Of a stretch of 12,648 nucleotides of DNA, positions 7,135-12,648 are shown one piece after another; within the stretch, counting starts at the first letter, position 1, and each line of letters starts with the position of its first letter. A program made the position numbers and the translations under genes. The stretch covers positions 1 through 12,648 of the forward strand of contig CACZPD010000151.1 of the NCBI GenBank assembly GCA_902782955.1. Direction: 5' to 3'. The notes under the pieces are model-generated. The model searched no databases. It saw only the letters and a list, made by a program, of their open reading frames with translations, and was not told where the DNA came from. The stretch is from an uncultured Erysipelotrichaceae bacterium (lineage in GTDB: Bacteria > Bacillota_I > Bacilli_A > Erysipelotrichales > Erysipelotrichaceae).

Positions 7135-7789
7135 ACGGATCACATTGCTCGGCGGACATTACGGCAGCGGCAAGACCAATATTGCCGTCAATATGGCGCA
7201 TGAACTGAAAAAACAGCATGCATATACAGCGGTTGCGGATCTGGATATCGTCAATCCCTACTTCCGCACACTGGACAGCAGGGATGAGCTGGAAGCGGAA
7301 GGGATCCGCATGATCGTATCCCAGTACGCAAATACAAACCTGGATGCGCCGGCCCTGCCGCAGGATATGTATGCGATTGTGCATGACAAGGCGATGTACT
7401 CCATCGTGGATGTCGGCGGCGATGACCGCGGCGCCCTTGCCCTGGGAAGGCTGTCGGGCATGATCGCGGAAGAAGACAATTATGACTTCTTCATGGTGAT
7501 CAATAAATATCGTCCGCTTACCCCGGATCCCCAGTCTGTTATGGAAGTACTGGAAGAGATCGAGGAAGCCGGCAGACTGAAGTTTACGGGCATTATCAAC
7601 AACTCAAATCTCGGCGCAGAAACTACGCCGGAAGATGTATTGTCTTCCATGGCGTTCGCCGAAGAAGTATCACGTCTCAGCTCTCTGCCGCTGGTGCTGA
7701 CGAGCTGCGAAGAAAAACTGTATCCGCTTCTGGAAGGAAAGATCGAAAACCTTTTTCCGATGAAACTCCAGAAACGACCTGTTGAATAA
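7124..7789 (+). CDS. ParA/MinD-like P-loop ATPase of unknown role in the VOR operon
   Basis: This 221-residue protein has a Walker A loop GHYGSGKT (residues 11-18), a VADLDIVNPYFRT strand-loop (37-49) like the Walker A' region of ParA/MinD/CobQ-type NTPases, and a Walker B-like VDVGGDD (95-101). The position of the family's signature lysine (KGGxGKT) is His12, so it is not a canonical ParA. There are no CxxC cysteines of the Mrp/NBP35 Fe-S scaffold type and no membrane segment. The start at ATG 7124 overlaps the previous gene by 11 nt; an earlier in-frame ATG at 7073 would lie deep in that gene and add residues unlike the family. From memory, similar ATPases occur beside ferredoxin-dependent oxidoreductase genes in Clostridia; maturation or regulation of the enzyme is a guess. 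Confidence 0.8.
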   Translation: MNYKRITLLGGHYGSGKTNIAVNMAHELKKQHAYTAVADLDIVNPYFRTLDSRDELEAEGIRMIVSQYANTNLDAPALPQDMYAIVHDKAMYSIVDVGGDDRGALALGRLSGMIAEEDNYDFFMVINKYRPLTPDPQSVMEVLEEIEEAGRLKFTGIINNSNLGAETTPEDVLSSMAFAEEVSRLSSLPLVLTSCEEKLYPLLEGKIENLFPMKLQKRPVE

Positions 7790-7812
7790 GAGAAGGAAAG
7801 GAGAACGTATCA

Positions 7813-8019
7813 ATGGCAAAGCTTACGTTCAGAGAGGATGAATGCAAAGGATGCGGATTATGCACAGACGCATGTCCGAAAGGGATCCTGAGGCTATCAC
7901 CTGACAAAATCAACAAAAAGGGACATCATCCCGCAGAATGTGTTGACATGGATTCATGTATCGGATGCGCATCCTGTGCAATCATGTGTCCGGACTGCAT
8001 CATTCGGGTGGAAAGGTAA
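7813..8019 (+). CDS. 2[4Fe-4S] ferredoxin-like (delta) subunit of 2-oxoacid:ferredoxin oxidoreductase
   Basis: This 68-residue protein has two classic cluster motifs, C11-x2-C14-x2-C17-x3-C21-P and C49-x2-C52-x2-C55-x3-C59-P, plus extra cysteines at 43 and 62. It passes electrons between the TPP catalytic core and external ferredoxin. A strong AAAGGAGAA site precedes ATG 7813. It lies 23 nt after the ATPase and 6 nt before the alpha subunit, the usual order (delta, alpha, beta, gamma) of four-subunit VOR/KOR enzymes. The symbol vorD or korD is used for such genes; I leave it blank because naming varies. Confidence 0.93.
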   Translation: MAKLTFREDECKGCGLCTDACPKGILRLSPDKINKKGHHPAECVDMDSCIGCASCAIMCPDCIIRVER

Positions 8020-8025
8020 GGTGAA

Positions 8026-9093
8026 ATGATGGCTGAAAAAGTTCTGATGAAAGGCAATGAGGCAATTGCTGAAGCTGCGATCCAGGCAGGATGCAGACAT
8101 TATTTCGGATACCCGATCACACCGCAGACGGAAATCGCTGCTTACATGGCAAAAAAGATGCCGAAGATCGGCGGTGTATTCCTGCAGGCAGAAAGCGAGA
8201 TCGCCGCGATCAATATGGTTTACGGTGTTTCCTCCGCAGGCAAACGGGTAATGACATCATCCTCCAGTCCCGGTATCTCTTTAAAGAGTGAAGGACTTTC
8301 CTATCTGGCAGGTGCAGATCTGCCCGCACTGGTCGTCAACGCACAGCGCGGCGGCCCGGGTCTCGGCGGTATCCAGCCAAGCCAGTCTGATTATTTCCAG
8401 GCTACACGCGGCGGCGGACATGGCGATTACCATATGATCGTCCTCGCACCGTCCAGCGTACAGGAAATGGCAGAACTGACGATCCGCGGTTTTGAACTCG
8501 CTGACAAGTACAGGATGACTTCCATGATCCTCGCTGACGGTACGATCGGCCAGATGATGGAACCTGTATCCTTCGATTTTGATATCAAGCCGCAGGTTGA
8601 AAAACCATGGGCTACGACCGGCACCAAGATGCAGAGAGAACATAACATTGTCAACTCTCTTTATCTGAAAGCTGAACAGCTCGAACAGATCAATTTTGAA
8701 CGCTACGAGCGTTATAAAGTCGTTCAGGAAAACGAAGCGCTCGCGGAAGAATATATGACAGAAGACGCGGATATCATCATCGCTGCATTCGGTATTGCGG
8801 CAAGAGTATCACGCAACGCTGTCAATGAAGCAAGGGCGAACGGCATCAAGGCCGGTCTGATCCGTCCGATCACTCTCTGGCCGTTCCCGGAAAAAGTATT
8901 TAAAAATGCCGCAGGTCATGCTAAGGAGATCATCAGTGTTGAACTTTCCATGGGACAGATGATCGAAGATGTCAGACTGGCAACTGAATGCAAAGTACCT
9001 GTATCCCTGTGCTGCAGAGTCGGCGGAATGATCCCGACACCGGATCAGGTTTACCAGGCTATAGTGACAGCGAATGAAAAAGGAGGTAAGTAA
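8026..9093 (+). CDS. vorB: 2-ketoisovalerate (3-methyl-2-oxobutanoate):ferredoxin oxidoreductase alpha subunit
   Basis: The 355 residues fit the VorB-type alpha subunit. The pyrimidine-binding domain includes [11 protein letters not shown] (27-37), the glutamate region [12 protein letters not shown] (53-64), [14 protein letters not shown] (77-90) and [10 protein letters not shown] (106-115). A C-terminal transketolase-C-like domain (~245-350) includes [10 protein letters not shown] and [11 protein letters not shown]. With the beta subunit it forms the TPP site that interconverts a 2-oxoacid + CoA with acyl-CoA + CO2 + reduced ferredoxin. Motifs alone do not separate branched-chain from 2-oxoglutarate enzymes. 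The branched-chain assignment rests on neighbouring ilvE, the acyl-CoA synthetase, the valine T-box and overall resemblance. AAGGTGA precedes the start; ATG 8026 and ATG 8029 are both possible. Confidence 0.88.
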   Translation: MMAEKVLMKGNEAIAEAAIQAGCRHYFGYPITPQTEIAAYMAKKMPKIGGVFLQAESEIAAINMVYGVSSAGKRVMTSSSSPGISLKSEGLSYLAGADLPALVVNAQRGGPGLGGIQPSQSDYFQATRGGGHGDYHMIVLAPSSVQEMAELTIRGFELADKYRMTSMILADGTIGQMMEPVSFDFDIKPQVEKPWATTGTKMQREHNIVNSLYLKAEQLEQINFERYERYKVVQENEALAEEYMTEDADIIIAAFGIAARVSRNAVNEARANGIKAGLIRPITLWPFPEKVFKNAAGHAKEIISVELSMGQMIEDVRLATECKVPVSLCCRVGGMIPTPDQVYQAIVTANEKGGK

Positions 9094-9094
9094 G

Positions 9095-9868
9095 ATGACA
9101 GTTGTATTTGACAGACCGCATGCACTATGCGATGTACCTCTGCATTACTGCCCCGGCTGCACACATGGTATCGTGCACAGACTGGTTGCGGAAGTAATTG
9201 ACGAACTGGGTATCGAAGGCAAGACAGTCGGCATCGCTCCGGTAGGTTGCTCCGTTATGGCATATGACTATTTCAACTGCGATATGATCGAAGCATCACA
9301 CGGACGTGCCCCGGCTGTAGCGACCGGTGTCAAACGTTCTGATCCGGACAACCTGATCGTATTCACGTATCAGGGTGACGGCGATCTGGCTTCTATCGGT
9401 ACTGCTGAAACAGTACACGCAGCCGCAAGAAATGAAAATATCACCATTATCTTTATTAACAACGCTATTTACGGTATGACCGGCGGACAGATGGCACCGA
9501 CATCACTGCCCGGACAGGTCACACAGACATCTCCATACGGACGTGATCCGAAACTCTGCGGATATCCTGTAAAGATCTGCGAGATGCTGTCTGAACTCGA
9601 AGGTCCTGAATATCTGGAAAGAGTAACTGTAAACAACGTACGCAATGTCAGAAATGCCAAGAAGGCAATTAAAAAAGCATTCCAGAACCAGATCGACGGA
9701 AAGGGATTCTCTCTGGTTGAAGTGATCAGTTCCTGTCCGACCAACTGGGGCATGACACCGAAAGAAGCGCTGAAATGGATCGATGACAACATGGTTCCGT
9801 ATTATCCGCTCGGTGTATACAAAGACAGAAGCGCCGGCATCTTTGCCCGTGAGAAGGAGGAAAAGTAA
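9095..9868 (+). CDS. 2-ketoisovalerate-type ferredoxin oxidoreductase beta (TPP-binding) subunit
   Basis: This 257-residue protein has CPGCTHG near the N-terminus (C19, C22), [10 protein letters not shown] (50-59), and the TPP/Mg motif GDGD (94-97) ending in NN (122-123) at the expected spacing. These identify the TPP-binding domain of the 2-oxoacid:ferredoxin oxidoreductase family. The start at ATG 9095 is set by AGGAGG at 9081-9086, 8 nt upstream, and follows the alpha-subunit stop by one base. An alternative ATG at 9074 would sit upstream of that site, inside the previous gene. It overlaps the gamma subunit start by one base. Often called vorA or korB; the symbol is left blank because usage differs between organisms. 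Confidence 0.9.
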   Translation: MTVVFDRPHALCDVPLHYCPGCTHGIVHRLVAEVIDELGIEGKTVGIAPVGCSVMAYDYFNCDMIEASHGRAPAVATGVKRSDPDNLIVFTYQGDGDLASIGTAETVHAAARNENITIIFINNAIYGMTGGQMAPTSLPGQVTQTSPYGRDPKLCGYPVKICEMLSELEGPEYLERVTVNNVRNVRNAKKAIKKAFQNQIDGKGFSLVEVISSCPTNWGMTPKEALKWIDDNMVPYYPLGVYKDRSAGIFAREKEEK

Positions 9869-10407
9869 TGACCAAGGAATATCTTTTCGCCGGTTTCGGC
9901 GGACAGGGTCTTCTGTTCTCCGGCAAGGTACTGGCTTATAAAGGACTCATTGAAGAAAAGAATGTCAGCTGGCTTCCTTCCTACGGGCCGGAAATGCGAG
10001 GCGGTACTGCAAACTGCTCCGTTATTCTGAGTGATGACCCGGTCGGCGCACCGATCGTCCTGAATCCGGATGTGCTTGTTGCGATGAACCTCCCGTCGCT
10101 GGACAAATATGAAGATGCCGTCAGAAAGGGCGGATACATCTTTGTGGACAGTTCCCTTGTGGAAAGAAAAGTCAACCGCACGGATGTGGAAGTGCACTAT
10201 GTGCCTGCCACAAAACTCGCATCTGAAAACGGCGCTCCGTCTCTTGCAAATATGATCCTGATGGGCAAACTGCTTACTGTCCTGAATGATTACAATGAAG
10301 AAACAGTTACAGCGGCTCTGGAAAAATGCATATCCGCAAGACATGCGGATATGAAAGACCTCAACCGCAAAATGATGGAAATCGGAAAGAATTATATCGA
10401 AGAATAA
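9868..10407 (+). CDS. 2-ketoisovalerate-type ferredoxin oxidoreductase gamma subunit
   Basis: This 179-residue protein is of the PFOR gamma-domain family. It has the glycine-rich start FAGFGGQG (7-14) and the hallmark PSYGPEMRGGTANC (37-50), followed by NPDVLVAMN, where the domain contacts the alpha/beta core and the CoA side. Its length is normal for a separate gamma subunit. The start ATG shares one base with the beta-subunit stop (TAATG), with AAGGAGG at 9854-9860, so the two are probably translationally coupled. It completes the four-subunit oxidoreductase. Confidence 0.92.
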   Translation: MTKEYLFAGFGGQGLLFSGKVLAYKGLIEEKNVSWLPSYGPEMRGGTANCSVILSDDPVGAPIVLNPDVLVAMNLPSLDKYEDAVRKGGYIFVDSSLVERKVNRTDVEVHYVPATKLASENGAPSLANMILMGKLLTVLNDYNEETVTAALEKCISARHADMKDLNRKMMEIGKNYIEE

Positions 10408-10419
10408 GGAGAAAAGATC

Positions 10420-11481
10420 ATGGAAATCAAAATCACACGTTCTGAATGCTTAAAAGCAAAACCTGACAGCAACGCACTTGGCTTCGGCAAATATTTTACC
10501 GATCACATGTTCGTTATGGATTATTCCAAGGAAGAAGGATGGCATGACGCAAGAATCATTCCTTACGGCAATATTTCCCTTTCTCCTGCAAGTACAACAC
10601 TGCACTATGGTACGGAAATCTTCGAAGGTCTGAAAGCTTACCGTCGTCCCGACGGAGGCGTACAGCTTTTCCGCCCGATCGAAAACGCAAAGCGTATGAA
10701 CCGTTCCGCTGACAGACTCTGTCTGCCGGAATTCCCGGAAGAATACTTCCTGGAAGCATTAAAGACACTGATCAAGCTGGATGAAGACTGGGTTCCGTCC
10801 GAGCCGGGTACATCCCTGTATATCCGTCCGTTCCTGTTCGGAAATGATGAGACACTCGGTGTCCACGCAGTCAACCACGCTACATTCATGATCATCCTTT
10901 CACCGGTCGGAAGCTATTACAAGGAAGGCCTGAACCCGGTAAGCATCATGATCGAAGACCAGGATGTCCGTGCGGTACGCGGCGGAACCGGCGAAGCAAA
11001 GTGCGGCGGCAACTACGCAGCCAGCAACCGTGCAGGCGACAGAGCAGAAAAGAAGGGCTATTCCCAGGTTCTATGGCTCGACGGTGTTGAAAGAAAGTAC
11101 ATCGAAGAAGTCGGCGCTATGAACGTTATGTTCAAGATCTCCGGTACTGTCGTTACACCGGCACTCTCCGGATCCATCCTCCCGGGTATCACAAGAAAGA
11201 GCATTATTGAAATGCTGAAGAAGGAAGGATATAAGATCGAAGAAAGACGTCTCAGCGTTGATGAACTCGCTCAGTCCATGAAAGACGGAACACTCGAGGA
11301 AGCATGGGGCTGCGGCACCGCAGCAGTCGTTTCCCCGATCGGCGAACTTTGCTACAAGGACCAGGTCTACATCGTTAACGAAGGCAAGATCGGCGAACTG
11401 ACACAGCATCTTTACGACACACTGACAGGAATTCAGTGGGGCAAAACAGAAGATACCTACGGCTGGACAGTAAAACTGTAA
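10420..11481 (+). CDS. ilvE: Branched-chain amino acid aminotransferase
   Basis: This 353-residue fold-type IV PLP aminotransferase has YGTEIFEGLKAYR (63-75), SLYIRPFLFG (132-141), AKCGGNYAAS with the presumed Schiff-base lysine K194, and QVLWLDG followed by EEVGAMNVMF. These are the signatures of the larger Gram-positive/eukaryotic-like BCAT group, as distinct from D-amino-acid transaminases. It converts the branched 2-oxoacids made by the upstream oxidoreductase to valine, isoleucine or leucine with glutamate as donor, reversibly. AAGGAG (10406-10411) overlaps the previous stop, 8 nt before ATG 10420. It is the last gene of the operon, followed by a strong terminator. Confidence 0.95.
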   Translation: MEIKITRSECLKAKPDSNALGFGKYFTDHMFVMDYSKEEGWHDARIIPYGNISLSPASTTLHYGTEIFEGLKAYRRPDGGVQLFRPIENAKRMNRSADRLCLPEFPEEYFLEALKTLIKLDEDWVPSEPGTSLYIRPFLFGNDETLGVHAVNHATFMIILSPVGSYYKEGLNPVSIMIEDQDVRAVRGGTGEAKCGGNYAASNRAGDRAEKKGYSQVLWLDGVERKYIEEVGAMNVMFKISGTVVTPALSGSILPGITRKSIIEMLKKEGYKIEERRLSVDELAQSMKDGTLEEAWGCGTAAVVSPIGELCYKDQVYIVNEGKIGELTQHLYDTLTGIQWGKTEDTYGWTVKL

Positions 11482-11503
11482 ACCCTATCTTTAAAACGAT
11501 TTT

Positions 11504-11536
11504 AAAACTCATACATTCCCTGTATGAGTTTTTTTT
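11504..11536 (+). terminator. Intrinsic terminator ending the VOR-ilvE operon
   Basis: The arms ACTCATACA (11507-11515) and TGTATGAGT (11521-11529) enclose TTCCC and are followed by an uninterrupted run of T to 11536. The A-run before the stem can extend the pairing. It sits 22 nt after the ilvE stop. Confidence 0.93.
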
Positions 11537-11802
11537 ATCTGTAATTTTGCGTTTATAGAAAGAATATTCAGAAAAACGAGGAAAAGCTGTTGAAAATGAA
11601 TTGATGTTTCCCGACATTCATTCATTTTAATTCATCTGATTTTTTAGTATTACACAGAACAGTAAAAGACATGATATTATTTTGATAGTTAAATTACTCA
11701 GGAAAAATCATTTATTATGTATTTCTATTCCAAATAAATCCTGATTACAACAGAATTAATCAAAATCAGCAAATTCTATCTTGGAGAAAGAAGGGAACAC
11801 AT
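11537..11802. other. AT-rich intergenic region ahead of the lipoprotein gene
   Basis: I see no gene here. The stretch is clearly more AT-rich than the operon to its left. A possible promoter for the lipoprotein gene is the extended -10 TGATATTAT at 11672-11680, but I find no convincing -35, so this is weak. AAGGGA at 11791-11796 is the likely ribosome binding site for ATG 11803. An inverted repeat at 11593-11628 is listed separately. Confidence 0.5.
11593..11628. repeat. Imperfect inverted repeat (15-bp arms, 6-nt loop)
   Basis: The arms 11593-11607 and 11614-11628 pair with one mismatch and one G-U wobble around TTCCCG. The outer eight pairs are AAAATGAA/TTCATTTT. It could be a weak bidirectional terminator or an operator for the lipoprotein gene. 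It is AT-rich, and a T-run occurs only some way downstream. Confidence 0.4.
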
Positions 11803-12648
11803 ATGGAACACAAATTCAAACACTTACTGAAACTATTGATCTGCGTCTTTATGTTAACAGGTATTTTCGGCTGCAGTTCTTCGGGAGAAGCAGACGGATC
11901 AGAAGAAAAGGGACCGATCAGGATTACTGCACTACGCGGATATGAGCTGGAAGAGATCGGTATGATCGCAAATCCCCTGCTTGATAACCTGAAAATAATG
12001 GATGAAAGGTTTGTGCTTCAGGAAGGAGAAGATGAAGATAAAAGATACACTGCGGTTTCTGTACTTGGAGAGATTAAAAACGAAAAACAGTATATAGGTA
12101 TAAGTAAACTAAAGCATGACTACGAATCCGATTATTCGGGATATTATATGGTTTCTGACGCAGACAAAGGTACCGCTTATGTTGGTCTGATTGACGAAGA
12201 TGGAAATGAGCTTATAAATTGTGATGCGTTATATATCAAATGGATTGGAGATAACCAACGTAACAATAACCGTTATTTGAGCGTATATTACTACGCTGAA
12301 GAGGTCACTGAAGATGATCCGTATCATTTCAGTCTGTGGGATAAAAATAATGAAAGGCACTATTTTTCAGGCAAAGGAAGGATCTATGATCTGGAAAACA
12401 AAGCATTTGTAGAAAATATAAAACTGGATTTAAAGGTTAAGGGTATCCATGTCTGCGGTGAGGATATCATAATGCTTGATTCGACTGAAACTTTTACCGG
12501 TGATGACGGCAATGAATACGACAGACAGTTATATATAGTTTATGACTGCAACGGAAATGAAATCCTTCGTACAGACTGGCCTGTCTTTGTCGGAAAAGAT
12601 TTTTTCGCTGCAGAAGACAAAATATATGATCAAAGCGGAAAACAACTC
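11803..12648 (+). CDS. Putative lipoprotein with WG-repeat-like segment, 3'-truncated by window edge
   Basis: The frame is open from ATG 11803 to the window end (282 codons, no stop). The N-terminus is a lipoprotein signal: basic residues (HKFKH), a hydrophobic stretch, then IFGC with the lipidated cysteine at 24, followed by a Ser/Gly/Glu-rich tether. Phe at -2 is slightly unusual for a lipobox. The rest is acidic and rich in Tyr and Asp. One segment, YVGLIDEDGNELINC, resembles the core of WG-type beta repeats (G-L-I-D-x-x-G-x-E), and YDCNGNEIL and YDQSGKQL are looser echoes. It should be anchored on the outer face of the membrane; its function is not recognised. It lies beyond the operon terminator and has lower GC and more ATA/TTA codons than the upstream genes, so it appears unrelated to them. 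Confidence 0.75.
   Translation, partial: MEHKFKHLLKLLICVFMLTGIFGCSSSGEADGSEEKGPIRITALRGYELEEIGMIANPLLDNLKIMDERFVLQEGEDEDKRYTAVSVLGEIKNEKQYIGISKLKHDYESDYSGYYMVSDADKGTAYVGLIDEDGNELINCDALYIKWIGDNQRNNNRYLSVYYYAEEVTEDDPYHFSLWDKNNERHYFSGKGRIYDLENKAFVENIKLDLKVKGIHVCGEDIIMLDSTETFTGDDGNEYDRQLYIVYDCNGNEILRTDWPVFVGKDFFAAEDKIYDQSGKQL

Noticed and set aside
9074..9094. Upstream start ATG 9074 for the beta subunit
   Set aside because: It lies before the AGGAGG at 9081-9086 that serves ATG 9095, and would add a non-conserved MKKEVSK extension.
7813..10407. 2-oxoglutarate:ferredoxin oxidoreductase (korDABC) instead of a branched-chain enzyme
   Set aside because: Subunit order and motifs are compatible with both, but ilvE, the acyl-CoA synthetase and the Ile/Val T-boxes favour a branched-chain substrate. 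Not excluded without assays or phylogeny.
1..12648. CRISPR arrays, insertion sequences, attachment sites, rRNA
   Set aside because: No regularly spaced direct repeats, transposase or integrase motifs, terminal inverted repeats, or rRNA-like sequence were seen; the only large repeats are the two paralogous synthetase genes.

Overview
The window looks like the chromosome of an anaerobic Gram-positive bacterium of the Bacillota, probably a gut or rumen Firmicute. The grounds are two transcriptional T-box leaders, strong AGGAGG-type ribosome binding sites, and an oxygen-sensitive 2-oxoacid:ferredoxin oxidoreductase. I cannot name the genus from sequence alone. All genes I can support lie on the + strand.

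Layout. (1) Positions 1-1937 are the 3' part of a fusion gene whose 5' end lies outside the window: the tail of a sugar-phosphate isomerase/epimerase TIM barrel joined to an AcsF/YngI-like acyl-CoA synthetase. (2) Positions 1934-2242 hold a promoter overlapping that stop codon, then a T-box leader with a predicted isoleucine specifier (ATC) and its terminator. It leads into 2293-4557, an unusual XRE helix-turn-helix + cupin + acyl-CoA synthetase fusion. (3) Positions 4584-4823 hold a second promoter and a second, shorter T-box leader with a predicted valine specifier (GTC). It leads into a paralogous HTH-cupin-acyl-CoA synthetase (4846-7134). (4) The second transcript continues without an obvious break through a P-loop ATPase, a 2[4Fe-4S] ferredoxin subunit, the alpha, beta and gamma subunits of a 2-ketoisovalerate-type ferredoxin oxidoreductase (VOR), and a branched-chain aminotransferase (ilvE). 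It ends at a strong terminator at 11504-11536. (5) An AT-rich gap precedes an unrelated, 3'-truncated lipoprotein gene (11803 to the window end) of visibly lower GC.

How the genes fit together. Acyl-CoA synthetase, reductive (carboxylating) VOR and IlvE together form a short route: branched-chain carboxylic acid -> acyl-CoA -> 2-oxoacid -> branched-chain amino acid. T-boxes switch genes on when their tRNA is uncharged, that is, when the amino acid is scarce. Isoleucine and valine T-boxes therefore argue that the locus works in the biosynthetic direction, salvaging 2-methylbutyrate and isobutyrate (perhaps isovalerate) using reduced ferredoxin and CO2. Fusing a regulator-like HTH-cupin module to the salvage synthetase, twice, with each copy under a T-box for a different amino acid, is the most interesting feature here. 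The pathway assignment is inference from gene content and leaders. The domain calls rest on motifs read directly from the sequence.
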